Below, piece after piece: positions 26,891 to 36,046 of a DNA stretch of 64,000 bases. Position numbers and translations under genes: made by a program. Position 1 is the first letter of the stretch. The number at the start of each line of letters is the position of its first letter. The notes under the pieces were generated by a model. That model was not told the DNA's origin. It did not search any database and saw only the letters and a list, made by a program, of their open reading frames with translations. The stretch is from Thermoplasmata archaeon. GTDB lineage: Archaea > Thermoplasmatota > Thermoplasmata > Thermoplasmatales > Thermoplasmataceae. The stretch spans positions 124,001 to 188,000 of the forward strand of contig JAJZZX010000001.1 in the NCBI GenBank assembly GCA_021797355.1. The letters are read 5' to 3'.

Positions 26891-27071
26891 TAGTGCATCC
26901 CTTTGACTTGCTCCATTTATCAATGTCTCTCCGCATAAGCAGATATAACTAGACATTTAATCTTTGCTTCACTGAATTTCCTTGTAAATTAAGCTTTTAT
27001 ATTTTCATTTATAGTATTAAACTTTTTGTATACAATACAAAAATTATTATACTATGATGAGGTATAATTTT

Positions 27072-28433
27072 ATGGTTGAGGCAAACAGAGACGAAATAAA
27101 TGAAATAATAGCAAGAGCTAACAGGATACCCGTCTGGTCTCTCCCAACTGCCTTTTTGGCAATTATAGGTCTTGGATATTTCTTTACATTTTACGATATT
27201 TCGGATATAGGATTGGCAATGCCAGCCATCGCCGATCAATTCCACATTGGCGCATCAACAAGCCTCTTTATTGCACTTTCAGTTGGGCTCATAGGTTATG
27301 GAATTGGCTCTTATATCATAGGAAGCACAGCCGATATATTTGGCAGATACAGATCCATGATACTGACCATGGCGTTAACCGCATTAGGCTCATTCGGAGA
27401 CGCCATTTCAATGAACGTGCCGGAACTTACAATTTTCCGGTTCATCACTGGGCTTGGTCTAGGGGCTGATTTGAATCTTGTTTCGACATATATAAGCGAA
27501 TTCGCACCCCCATCTGTTAGAGGGAAAATTACCGTATACACTTTTCTTGTAGGTATACTGGGTCAGGCTGTTACACCTTTTGTAGGTCTAAGCCTGGTCC
27601 CAGTGTTCTACGATGGATGGCGCTGGCTATTTGGCATAGGCGCAATAATTGCATTCATAGCCCTTATTCTCAGATTCGAACTTCCTGAATCTCCAAGATG
27701 GCTTGCCACAAAGGGGAAAAACATAGAAAAAGCAAGAAAAGTACTGGAAATGATGGAGGAAACAGCCAGGAAGAAGATCGGAAAGCTGCCAGATCCAGAC
27801 ATATCGAGCGTTGTCGTGGAAGAGCAGAAATTCCCTACGCTTTATCTCTTCAGGAAACCCTATTCATCAAGGCTCGCACTTCTTGTATTAGTCTGGTTCT
27901 TCTGGTATATAGGCAACTATGCTTTCCTTGGAGATTCAGCCTCTCTGCTTTCTGCCGCAGGATTCAGCATTGCAAGCTCAATCCTGTATCTTGCGGTTGG
28001 TGCTGTTGGTTATCCAGTAGGAGCAGCAATAATGCTGTTTACTGCTGATCGATTTGAAAGGAAGTATGTCATCTTCGCTGACACCGTTGTCTGGTTCATC
28101 GGACTTCTATTGTTTGCAACAAAGAATAGCAGTCTTTTGTATGCCGGATCATTTCTTGCTTCGCTTGCGCTTGGGATGTACCTTCAGGTAGCTTACACAT
28201 TCACAGCAGAAAACTATCCCACAAGAGCCAGAAGTTCAGGCTTTGCTCTCACTGATGGAATCGGGCATGTAGGAGGCGCGTTTGGCGCACTATTCCTGCC
28301 CTTACTGGTCGCAACCTACTCCTTCGCATTTGGGTTCAGTTTCATTGCTGTAACAGGATTAATAGCAGGAATTCTGGTTTTGATAGGTGGAGCAAAGGCT
28401 ACTGGTAAAACACTCGAGGCAGTTTCAGCATAG
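27072..28433 (+). CDS. MFS transporter, sugar-porter/metabolite:H+ symporter type
   Basis: About 453 residues with 12 hydrophobic helices and a central loop. Motifs: GSTADIFGRYRSM between helices 2 and 3, RFITGLGLGADLNLVSTYISE in helix 4, and PESPRWL before the central loop, all typical of the sugar/aromatic acid porter branch. Substrate unknown. The frame is open from 27054, but the TATA-like AATTATTATACT at about 27042-27053 places a leaderless start at ATG 27072 (MVEANRDE). Confidence 0.85.
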   Translation: MVEANRDEINEIIARANRIPVWSLPTAFLAIIGLGYFFTFYDISDIGLAMPAIADQFHIGASTSLFIALSVGLIGYGIGSYIIGSTADIFGRYRSMILTMALTALGSFGDAISMNVPELTIFRFITGLGLGADLNLVSTYISEFAPPSVRGKITVYTFLVGILGQAVTPFVGLSLVPVFYDGWRWLFGIGAIIAFIALILRFELPESPRWLATKGKNIEKARKVLEMMEETARKKIGKLPDPDISSVVVEEQKFPTLYLFRKPYSSRLALLVLVWFFWYIGNYAFLGDSASLLSAAGFSIASSILYLAVGAVGYPVGAAIMLFTADRFERKYVIFADTVVWFIGLLLFATKNSSLLYAGSFLASLALGMYLQVAYTFTAENYPTRARSSGFALTDGIGHVGGAFGALFLPLLVATYSFAFGFSFIAVTGLIAGILVLIGGAKATGKTLEAVSA

Positions 28434-28597
28434 ATTCTTCTCAATTCATTTTAATATAGGATAGGGAGAAGAGCAGGAAATCTTTCTTCTTTATCAAATT
28501 TTTAGCATATTTAGCAAATATACTGTAGTTCTTGTTCCATAAAACACAACATGTAAAATGGACATATTTATTTATACAATATTTATATTAAACAACG

Positions 28598-29257
28598 ATG
28601 ACGCAGTACCAGATCAAAGGGGAAGATGTGCAATACCTTGAAATAGAACTAAATGCCGGTGAATCAGTGTATGTGGAACCAGGGCATCTTGTGTACAAGG
28701 ATGCAGGAATGAGGCTAGATGTTGGATCTGGCGGCCTGAGGGGAGCTCTTTCCCACATGCTGGCAGGGTCAGCCATATTCCTTATCAAGATGGATGGTCC
28801 GGGTACATTTGCCAGCGCCGGTTTCCTACCCGGGAAGATATTTGATATTGAATTGAACGGAAACTCTATTTACGCAGAATTCAACGCATTCCTTGCCATG
28901 GATAGTTCCATCACCTATTCAACAAAATTTGCAGGCGTTTCACAGGCCATATTTGGTGGTGAAGGAGTATTCCTGGAGAAATTCAGTGGAACAGGGAAAC
29001 TCTACCTTCATGGCCATGGACAGGTCATTGAGCGGGAACTGAAACCTGGGGAGGAGATACAGGTAGAAATGAGCCACGTACTGGCATTTGAGGAAACGGT
29101 AGGATACAAAATTCAGAGAATTGGGGGGGTTAAGACCATGTTACTGGCAGGCCTTGAGGGCGAGGGACTGTTCTTTGCCAATATGAGGGGGCCGGGGAAG
29201 GTGTGGATACATTCCATTTCATTGCTCCAGCTTGCTGCGAAACTTGTTAGAAGATAA
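28598..29257 (+). CDS. AIM24/TIGR00266-family protein
   Basis: 219 residues of repeating beta segments with glycine turns (VYVEPGHLVYKD, MDGPGTFASAG, FSGTGKLYLHGHG, MRGPGKVWI), the pattern of the AIM24 (TIGR00266) family. Members are widespread soluble proteins of uncertain role; the mitochondrial one supports inner-membrane architecture. A TATA element at about 28561-28576 lies some 25-30 bases upstream of ATG 28598. Neighbours give no hint. Confidence 0.85.
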   Translation: MTQYQIKGEDVQYLEIELNAGESVYVEPGHLVYKDAGMRLDVGSGGLRGALSHMLAGSAIFLIKMDGPGTFASAGFLPGKIFDIELNGNSIYAEFNAFLAMDSSITYSTKFAGVSQAIFGGEGVFLEKFSGTGKLYLHGHGQVIERELKPGEEIQVEMSHVLAFEETVGYKIQRIGGVKTMLLAGLEGEGLFFANMRGPGKVWIHSISLLQLAAKLVRR

Positions 29258-29454
29258 TATGCAATATAAATTTTATAAATCTTATTAACCGCTTCAGGTA
29301 ATTTTTATGTTATTAATCCACTTTCAAAATTAACGAATAGTTTTTAAGCGCTAAGGGTTATGAAAGCTTGCAAGTTAATATTAAAGTTAAAACCATGGAT
29401 CAATTATCAGCATTCCATGAAATTAGTGGAAGATAAAATTTTAACTTCACTCCA

Positions 29455-29775
29455 CTAAGGCAATTCCACCATGATCTGCCCATTTTCGACCTTTGTCTTA
29501 TATGAATGCAGCGGGTCAATGTCACCTGAACCTTCCGGCGGGCTTATTACCGAACCATCCTTGGGGTTGAAAACTGCAAAGTGATTCGGGCATATGAGAG
29601 TATGATCATCCATGAAGCCTTCTGAAAGATCATAATCTTCGTGCGTGCAGTAACACGATGTTGCGTAATAGTTTGCTCCATCTCTTATAAGCAATATCTC
29701 TCTTCCCTCTATGTTTGCTTTGAAGAGATCTCCGTCTTTCATTGAACCTTCCTTAGCTACTTTATACCATGCCAT
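29455..29775 (-). CDS. Rieske-type [2Fe-2S] ferredoxin
   Basis: 106 residues, a free-standing Rieske domain. Cluster ligands are in SCYCTHEDYDLSEG (C-x-H) and LICPNHFAVFNPKDG (C-x2-H). Small Rieske proteins of this size act as electron carriers for oxygenases or as nitrite-reductase-small-subunit-like components; there is no membrane anchor, so it is not the bc1-type subunit. ATG 29775 is preceded by a palindromic TATA element at 29795-29810. No oxygenase partner is nearby. Confidence 0.88.
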   Translation of the reverse strand: MAWYKVAKEGSMKDGDLFKANIEGREILLIRDGANYYATSCYCTHEDYDLSEGFMDDHTLICPNHFAVFNPKDGSVISPPEGSGDIDPLHSYKTKVENGQIMVELP

Positions 29776-29794
29776 GTTACTTTGATTGTATTAG

Positions 29795-29810
29795 GCAAAT
29801 TATAATTTGC
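29795..29810 (-). promoter_or_regulatory. 16-base perfect palindrome covering the Rieske TATA box
   Basis: GCAAATTATAATTTGC is exactly self-complementary and its centre lies about 27 bases before ATG 29775, so it overlaps the expected TATA box. A dimeric repressor could bind here and block TBP; it could also be a TATA box that is symmetric by chance. Confidence 0.45.
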
Positions 29811-30418
29811 GTTTTCTTGAGATTCCAAATGTGGATGATTGTCAATGATTTGATCCTCTATGACAGTGGACAGGCTTATGACTATGTCCATCCCTCTTTT
29901 ATATTTTCTTTTCATTTTTATATACTTCCCTAGGGAATCTGTAATGGATCGCAGAGTGCAGCCATTCATTGCTGTAGAATAAGATAAACCTGGATACTGT
30001 GCTGCAGGACCCTTAAAGGAACAGAACTCAAACCTCTTTGTCGCTTCCTTCTCCAGTATGGGACTGAATGATACTATATGTACATTACATCGGAGTGGCT
30101 GGATATATCCTCTAATGTGCATAGTTGGATGATCATATGAACAGCTGCACGGATCTGATCACAAACTTAGTGCCGTCACCGTGTTTTATACAGACACTGG
30201 AAAGCATCTTTATTCCTTAAGCCAGGGGTGCAAGATCCATTGCCTTCTTCACATCATCAGAGGTGCAGTGATATCCGGGATATTTTCCGATTGCCTCCAG
30301 CACTCAATCGATCATCGGATTTCATTATGCATGGCAAATCAGCGGACACAGGTTTCTATTTCTTATTACACTCAGTCTATCATTTCAAACAGACTGGATA
30401 TTCTGTTTTCTTCATGTA
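29811..30418. other. No intact gene; possible gene remnants
   Basis: A 121-codon minus frame (29757-30122) overlaps the Rieske start and promoter and has no recognisable domain. On the minus strand near 30220-30310 a short open piece encodes EAIGKYPGYHCTSDDVKK before a stop, which looks like the last residues of a lost gene. Nothing else is supported. The stretch ends at the left terminus of the IS element. Confidence 0.35.
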
Positions 30419-30428
30419 TCTTAACTCC
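30419..30428 (+). repeat. Left terminal inverted repeat of the IS element
   Basis: TCTTAACTCC, exact complement of 31920-31929. The transposase stop codon (minus strand, 30421-30423) lies inside it, so the gene reaches the very end of the element. Confidence 0.75.
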
Positions 30429-31815
30429 ACAGAATTTTAGGGTATAACTTTAACCCAAATAAGTCAGAAACCTTCTTTAATCTCTCAGGTATCTCGGCGA
30501 GTGCTCTTCTTGCCCCCTCCGCTATGACATATATCTTTGACAGTTCGAAGAGAGCGTCCTTCACAGACATCTTCTATGAAAGACCCTTATCTTTCAGCAC
30601 ATTTAGGATGCTGAAGTACACGTACAGGGATATGAAGGATATGAAGAAATATCCCCTGATACCGTCGGTTGTGTGCAAATACGATTTGTCGTTCTCCAGC
30701 TCGTTCTTCATGGCATCAAATGCAACCTCCACTTCTTCCCGTGACTTGTAGAGTTCGTATATCTCCTTGGGATCGGACCGCATGTTGCTGAGGATTGCAA
30801 ATTTTCCAAGCTTGTTTCTCTCCTCCTTGAGATATTTCTGTGACATCTCGCCGGATTCAATCTTCCTGATGAGGTTTGTCTCCTCCTCCGCTCTGAGCAA
30901 TGTGTCCTCATACATGTACAGGATCTTATCGCCAAGATCCTTCATTCCTGCATTTATTCCTCTGTTGCGGAAGATGAAGCTTCTGTCCAGATCCATATTG
31001 AAATCAACAATGCTGAAATTCCTCCTTATTGCCACTATGAGATATACCCCATTCTTCCGTGGCATGTCATACGATGCAAGACCCCTGTCTGCAATGATGA
31101 CGCATTCCCTGATGTCGTATCTCTTCATTATGGAATCAAAGGCCTTGTAATCCCTCACGGATCCTGTAACTATTTCCATGATGACAGGCCTATGCCTCTT
31201 CCCTGAGAATACAAGGGCGAAGTTGATCTGATCCAGGTGCAGATGCTTGGGATTATGGCCCTTCTCTGCAAGGTTGATATTCTCGGATCGGGAGAATATT
31301 GATGACAGATCAAAGAGTATCTGATCTCGATTCGTTGTCAGTGACTGAAAGAACCCTGTCTGTGCTACGGTGTCGGACCCTATTATCCTGAGCTTCTCTG
31401 ATATGGTGTTCTCTGAAAGCGAGGCATCGATCTGTGTGGATGCGTATAATTTCTCCCATGCACTCCTCATGTATCTTATGGGTCTTGGGTCCTGGCACCT
31501 TATCATGGACATTGCAACGATCTCTTTCCAGTGATCCGGAAAGTGATGCCTGAGTTCAGGCATTATTTCCTTCACTACAGAAAGAAGGAGTTCAGAATTC
31601 CCGAATTCATATATGGATCGTCGGTTCTTTTTAACAAGACCATTCTCATTGATCCTCCCTATGTATTCGGATACACGGACACGCTTCTTCCTCTCCTTAT
31701 CCCATCTTGTTGTATCCTTGTATAGATAGTGGGAATTTCCTATCTTCTTGACCTCAATCGGAATACCGCGTTCTTCGCCTATTCTCTTCGCTATCTCCCT
31801 GATCTTGGGATCCAT
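30421..31815 (-). pseudogene. IS4/IS1634-like transposase interrupted by one in-frame TAG
   Basis: From ATG 31815, 413 codons run to TAG at 30574-30576; the same frame then continues for 50 codons (MSVKDALFELSKIYVIAEG ...) to a TAA at 30421-30423. The extension looks like the normal C-terminal tail of this transposase class, so the full product would be about 464 residues. DDE residues: Asp in HLHLDQINFALVFSG or the preceding segment, Asp in VIIADRGLAS, and the Y-x2-R-x3-E-x6-K type motif YKSREEVEVAFDAMKNELE. The stop removes only the tail; the 413-residue product may or may not be active. A single-base nonsense mutation is the simplest explanation. Confidence 0.8.
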
Positions 31816-31919
31816 ATATACAATTATGACGCATACACGAATAAAAAGAATTCTATCATCAAAAGTAGTAAAATACTCAATTTCAGAATAATAGGAAGAA
31901 TTATACCCTAGAAAATTGA

Positions 31920-31929
31920 GGAGTTAAGA
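31920..31929 (+). repeat. Right terminal inverted repeat of the IS element
   Basis: GGAGTTAAGA, followed by TCATGTA, the copy of the target sequence found left of the element at 30412. Confidence 0.75.
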
Positions 31930-31937
31930 TCATGTAT

Positions 31938-32644
31938 GCAGACGTATTTTATGTCAATTTCCGAGATTTCGTTAGACGCCTCCACTGTGGAGATGGGATG
32001 ACTGCATTTTTGTCCCTTCTGTAGTCGTACGTGTTAATGGGATTTTTCCCTTTCGATACTTCAGTCTTCGGAGATGATGTAAATTTCCATACACCCACAC
32101 TCCATGGCTTCAGTCAGCGCTGTGCATGATTCGAACCATCGACAATCTTCTCACCTTTAAGAAAGGTATCGCCGAAATTTTCCAGAAACTGCAAGTCTTA
32201 AGCAGGCAGTTTTTAGGGTCATGCATCTCATCAGTTTAGATACATGTACGGTTATCGTCACTGGTTCCAGAAATGGCTCCCGGGGCCACTGGTCTCCATC
32301 GTACACCTGTAACTATCTGATGGGTAAGTAATTTACTATGTCCAGCAATCAGGAACTAGTGGCTTAACCGTCGGTTTGATCTGGCCTCCAACTTTGTTCC
32401 TGCTTGCTCCCATTCGGGATCCACAAAAACAGATGTTCTCAAACACATTCTGAAATTTCCAATACAACTCTGGCCGGAACCATGGTTCAGCAGGGGCAAT
32501 AATTGCATCCTGTCAGAAAAGTCAAGAAAAAAGTGGATTTACAGAATATAACGGTACCACTGGCTCGAGCCATTTATTGCAAATGTCTGATCTAAGTTCG
32601 TTTATATACATTGATGCAGTCATATAGGAATAATATATAGATCG
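31938..32644. other. Gene-free stretch with transposase C-terminal debris
   Basis: On the minus strand at about 31960-32070 a short frame reads NPINTYDYRRDKNAVIPSPQ, which resembles the region just before the end of IS5/IS4-type DDE transposases (tyDyRRdrNavIP). It is broken on both sides. The rest, up to the HTH gene at 32645, contains no supported gene; an AT-rich TATATACATT/ATATAT zone at about 32600-32640 probably carries the promoter of that gene. Confidence 0.4.
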
Positions 32645-33157
32645 ATGGCAAAGAAGAGGAATAAAAGTGATCCTCACATACGGGAAGCAATAGAAACCAT
32701 GCTTAATGCCGGCCAGAGTCAGCGTACCATGGCGGTATCTATGAGGATGCGTCGAGCCACTGTGGCCTCAATATTAAAGCAGATAAGAGAAAGTGAGTTA
32801 ATGCAGAAATCGCCAAATTCGAAACCGGGAGTCACTTCAGAACCATCCTGGAACCATGGCAGCAAATCACAAGCAGACAAATCGACTAGGGTCAGGAGGA
32901 AACCGGCTAAAGAAATCACCGAGGCTCGTACAGTTAGTCGTTACGTGCAGAAAGGGAGTGAATACCTGAGCGATATGCTGCTGAGTGACCTGAAACTCAG
33001 CATGGAATCGGCCAAGGCCATCCGTGAGCTTGAATTAAGGTATCGTGTGAGCGTCGAGAAGTACGGCGTAAACTGGTTTACGTTCCTGAACGAAGCGATT
33101 GAATGGGGATTTCAGTCCATTGTCGAGGCTGACGCCATGCTTAAGGAATGGAAGTGA
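32645..33157 (+). CDS. Accessory HTH protein of unknown function, possibly shortened by a TGA
   Basis: 170 residues. The N-terminal ~45 residues form a resolvase/Hin-like HTH (MLNAGQSQRTMAVSMRMRRATVASILKQI). A polar linker with RVRRKPAK follows, then a helical C-terminal region (YVQKGSEYLSDMLLSDLK ... EWGFQSIVEADAMLKEWK). After the TGA at 33155-33157 the same frame stays open for 32 more codons with helix-forming, charged composition (RQRERLNLEQETNQALE) to a TGA at 33254-33256. The original protein may have been about 203 residues. Surrounded by transposon debris; probably from a plasmid or other mobile element. Confidence 0.6.
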   Translation: MAKKRNKSDPHIREAIETMLNAGQSQRTMAVSMRMRRATVASILKQIRESELMQKSPNSKPGVTSEPSWNHGSKSQADKSTRVRRKPAKEITEARTVSRYVQKGSEYLSDMLLSDLKLSMESAKAIRELELRYRVSVEKYGVNWFTFLNEAIEWGFQSIVEADAMLKEWK

Positions 33158-33256
33158 CGGCAGCGGGAACGACTCAATCTGGAACAGGAAACCAATCAGG
33201 CATTAGAATGTGTTATTGCCGCCCATAAGGCAAGGCGTGAATCAAATAGCAGATGA

Positions 33257-34500
33257 GAAAACAAGACAGAATAGAATAGCGAACGATCTAAGAAAGGGCA
33301 ATGGAATAGCGCACCGGCAGCACCGGTGGGAATGCACGGCTCATCTGCTGTTACCATGTAAATGAGAATGCAAAGGCCTTCTTCATTCGAAACTGGCTGG
33401 CATCGTGGCGGGTCCGCCTTGGGATACAGGACCAATCATTCATACCCTGAAGTCATGGAATCAGGTAGAGTAGGCACGGAAACCACTGGATACACTTTCG
33501 TAAATATTTGGGCCGTTTTCTGGTGTTTCACTGATGCTGGCGGCATCATTTACTGAGGGTACGGACCATTTTCAATTTTCCTCTTCAGTTAGTGTTTTGC
33601 GGAGATCTTTCCTCACCAATACCCCCAATCAGGGCCACTTCCAGGAACATGGAATATGAGAAGTGAATCATCATCTCCCAGCCATGAATGCTGTTCTCAA
33701 ATATTTCATGTACGCTGTTCAGGAGTTGATTCTTATGGCAGCAGAACTTTGCAGACCTGAGGTCATATTTCCGGCAGCTATCTGGGACGGATATGGTACC
33801 GCTCATGCCATCTGGGGCGATCTTCAGTTTCTCTTCAGGCGTTTAAACCCTCCTTGCTCACATTTATAAGGCAAAAGAACAACATGGATCATAATTAATT
33901 CGTATTTTGTCCAAAGATGCGACAATCTTTTCATTTATTTCCATTGTGTTATTATGCTGGACAGGGGTTTTGTCCCATACGATCTTGTTGAAATAATGGA
34001 TTCCGGCATGGATTTAGAGCCCATAGATTACGGAATGAATCTTACATCCATATTCATCTGCCTTGGCTGTGAAATGCTGTGCTGTTTCAAGAAGCATGGA
34101 AATTACCTCATATACGTGTTCCAGGGTCAGTCTCTCATGGCGGAAAAAGCCAGCACATAAATAAAACTCATTTCAGAGGGGAGAGGGGTTTGACGCCACG
34201 ATGAACTGGATGGAAACGACAAAACTTACCTGAGAAGTGATAAATCTGTCAGGGCATATTTAGTCATATGGTTTTTATCTCTTTAATTGTATTACAGTAT
34301 CTTCGTCCTCATAAGGGCTGACGATCTCGCAGGAAAATTTTCTGTGAGGGATGTGCTTCTCAGATCCTCAAGTATAATACATGCTAGATGACGGCAGGAG
34401 GGAGATAATGAGCGATGTGCCAGGGTCGGTGGAGAAACTTGATAAAATGCTTGGTACCAATCTAATCACTAAATAATTGTGATGTTAGGGTTCAAAAATT
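33257..34500 (+). pseudogene. Degraded transposase copy and unassigned DNA
   Basis: No intact gene in about 1.2 kb. On the plus strand, VIMLDRGFVPYDLVEIMDSG (about 33948-34007) matches the second-Asp motif of IS4-type transposases (DRGF). At 34318-34476, in two frames, GKFSVRDVLLRSSSIIHAR and EIMSDVPGSVEKLDKMLG resemble the transposase C-terminal tail (compare the tail after the TAG in the IS at 30421-31815). This indicates an old, frame-broken relative in opposite orientation. The part 33257-33940 shows nothing identifiable. Confidence 0.5.
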
Positions 34501-34526
34501 AAAAATGAAAAAATAGAAATGACTGT

Positions 34527-35288
34527 TTATGGGTCTGATGTGACACTAACAAAGATCGGTATTGAAATGCTGCTCTCCTGATATCCGTTACCTGCTCCTG
34601 CTGAAAGTCCCACGTAGAATGAATAATCAGCTACTCCTCCATTAGTAAGTGAAATTCCAAAGTCAGAAACTGTGGGCCCAAAAGCAAAGGCATATCCTGA
34701 ACTAGCCGGTCCCCCAACTGTTACTGATGAATCACTTGTGGCGAATGTATAACCAGAAGAACCAGACAAACCTGCCACTCCACTCAAAGGATTACCTGTT
34801 GTGAATATGTCACTATGGCCAAGTGAACCAGTCACGTTGCTTAGATTCAATCCTTTTCCGCTGAAAGTAACCTTATCAATTACAGGTGTGCCAAAAATCA
34901 ATCCAACGCTCCCTTTATTAGTAAGTGTCATATGTACCTTAACCCAGTTTCCCGGAGCCAGATTTGAAACGTTTATGTAATAAACTATAACCTGCGCCCC
35001 ACTCGAAGTAGATGGCACGGTCGCCAGATTAGGCTCATCATTAAAAGGTATAACCTTACTGTCATTCAGGAAAGCCGTGTTTGTATTCTGACCAAATCCG
35101 CCTGTAACGGTTATGTTAGTATTTTGGGAATATCCAGTTACAAGTTCTGCGTATTCATTTGCTGTAATATCTCCAGCAGATGCCACTACTTTCGTAGTAA
35201 CTGTTCCACTAAATGCAGAATACGCCATTGCACCGCTTAAAGTAAGCATAATCGGTACAATCATAAGAGCTATCAATTTTTTATTCAT
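34527..35288 (-). CDS. TasA/camelysin-like secreted fibre subunit, paralogue A
   Basis: 253 residues. The N-terminus MNKKLIALMIVPIMLTLSGA is a hydrophobic signal followed by AYSAFSGTVTTKVVASAGDI, the pattern after SipW-type signal peptides of the TasA/camelysin family. The rest is beta-rich, Gly/Ser/Thr-rich, Cys-free, with NLAPGNWVKV near the middle and a C-terminal GNGYQESSISIPIFVSVT. Both motifs recur in the paralogues at 35315 and 39112. Likely exported and processed by the signal peptidase at 36047-37228, then polymerised outside (inference). Second gene of a two-gene unit, 26 bases behind paralogue B; its GGTGG ribosome-binding site lies in a hairpin. Confidence 0.75.
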   Translation of the reverse strand: MNKKLIALMIVPIMLTLSGAMAYSAFSGTVTTKVVASAGDITANEYAELVTGYSQNTNITVTGGFGQNTNTAFLNDSKVIPFNDEPNLATVPSTSSGAQVIVYYINVSNLAPGNWVKVHMTLTNKGSVGLIFGTPVIDKVTFSGKGLNLSNVTGSLGHSDIFTTGNPLSGVAGLSGSSGYTFATSDSSVTVGGPASSGYAFAFGPTVSDFGISLTNGGVADYSFYVGLSAGAGNGYQESSISIPIFVSVTSDP

Positions 35289-35293
35289 TTATC

Positions 35294-35324
35294 CCACCAA
35301 AAAATGGTGGACGCTCATGCGTCC
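35294..35324 (-). promoter_or_regulatory. Two abutting hairpins between subunit genes B and A
   Basis: CCACCA-AAAAA-TGGTGG (35294-35310) and GGACGC-TCAT-GCGTCC (35309-35324) are perfect stems sharing two bases. In the minus-strand mRNA the first met covers the stop codon of gene B, the second contains the GGUGG ribosome-binding site of gene A, five bases before its AUG. Both could not be fully paired at once. They could attenuate or hold back translation of A relative to B. Confidence 0.5.
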
Positions 35325-35941
35325 GAGGTCACCGTTATCACTACGCTCAGACTGAATGAGCTTTCCTGATAGCTGTTTCCACTGCCTGATGCAAGTCCCA
35401 CAACTACAAAGTATGATGCGGTTCCGCCGTTATCTATGGATCCGGACGGGATTGAGGATACCATGTAAACGTAACCTGTTCCAGTCATGTCAGAGGTAAA
35501 CGAACTCCACGAGGATGCTGAAGTGTCAGATAGACCAGACGTTATCGTTCCAGTTGCTGTTGCAGATGATAGCATAAACCCAACAGATCCGTTGTTTGTA
35601 ACAGTGAACTCGAAGGTTGCCCAGTTACCAGGTGCCATATTGCCAAGGGTTACTGTCTGAGTTGTTGTATTACCACTCTGAGAGTCAAGTCCTGCCCATC
35701 CAAGGCTCATTGGGCTAAAGTCAGAAGACATAGGGCCTGCTGTTAATTGAACACCATTCACTGTCATTTGGGTGTTATCCTGTGTATAATTATACAGGTA
35801 TGCATGCTGGTTAAAGCTTATGTAGCCCGCACTCGCATTTACGTCTGTTGTGATTGACCCAGAAAAAGCGGAAAATGCCAGTGCTCCTGACATTACCACC
35901 AATACTGGAACAATTGCCAACACTAACAATTTCTTGTTCAT
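35315..35941 (-). CDS. TasA/camelysin-like secreted fibre subunit, paralogue B
   Basis: 208 residues. Signal MNKKLLVLAIVPVLVVMSGA, then LAFSAFSGSITTDVNASAGYI. Shares NMAPGNWATF and a C-terminal GNSYQESSFSLSVVITVT with paralogues A and C. Cys-free, rich in Ser, Thr, Gly and aromatic residues as in secreted beta proteins of acidophiles. First gene of the B-A unit, with TATA at 35991-35999 and a GGTGA ribosome-binding site. Probably the most strongly expressed subunit because it is promoter-proximal (inference). Confidence 0.75.
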   Translation of the reverse strand: MNKKLLVLAIVPVLVVMSGALAFSAFSGSITTDVNASAGYISFNQHAYLYNYTQDNTQMTVNGVQLTAGPMSSDFSPMSLGWAGLDSQSGNTTTQTVTLGNMAPGNWATFEFTVTNNGSVGFMLSSATATGTITSGLSDTSASSWSSFTSDMTGTGYVYMVSSIPSGSIDNGGTASYFVVVGLASGSGNSYQESSFSLSVVITVTSDA

Positions 35942-35990
35942 GTGGTTTTCACCAGAGGATGATTATCATGAAAATACTTAAGGTGCCAGA

Positions 35991-35999
35991 ATTATAAAT
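35991..35999 (-). promoter_or_regulatory. TATA box of the fibre-subunit B-A unit
   Basis: ATTATAAAT (plus strand) lies about 55 bases before ATG 35941, leaving a leader of about 25 bases with GGTGA, unlike the leaderless pattern of most genes here. An almost identical element, GAATTATAAAT, precedes paralogue C. Confidence 0.5.
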
Positions 36000-36046
36000 C
36001 AGTAGCACAAATATGGACATTCAATATGTAGCAGAGATACATATAG

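Larger units (their letters stand above)
30412..31937 (-). mobile_element. IS element (IS4/IS1634-like), ~1.51 kb, with terminal inverted repeats and target duplication
   Basis: The element itself spans 30419-31929. Ends are TCTTAACTCC (30419-30428) and its exact complement GGAGTTAAGA (31920-31929); the similarity continues imperfectly inward for about 30 bases (CCTAGGGTATAA-like in both). Both sides carry the direct repeat TCATGTA (30412-30418 and 31930-31936), extendable by one T, the expected target-site duplication. A single transposase gene fills the element. Intact ends and duplication point to a recent insertion. Confidence 0.8.

Noticed and set aside
29757-30122. Minus-strand frame of 121 codons before the Rieske gene
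   Set aside because: Covers the Rieske start and its palindromic TATA box, and shows no recognisable domain.
30574-30576. TAG in the transposase as a pyrrolysine codon
   Set aside because: No pylS/pylT or methylamine genes are seen in the window, and Thermoplasmatales-type heterotrophs are not expected to use it; nonsense mutation is simpler.
33155-33157. TGA in the HTH gene as a selenocysteine codon
   Set aside because: No conserved Cys/Sec context and no suitable hairpin noticed downstream; decay of a mobile gene is more likely.
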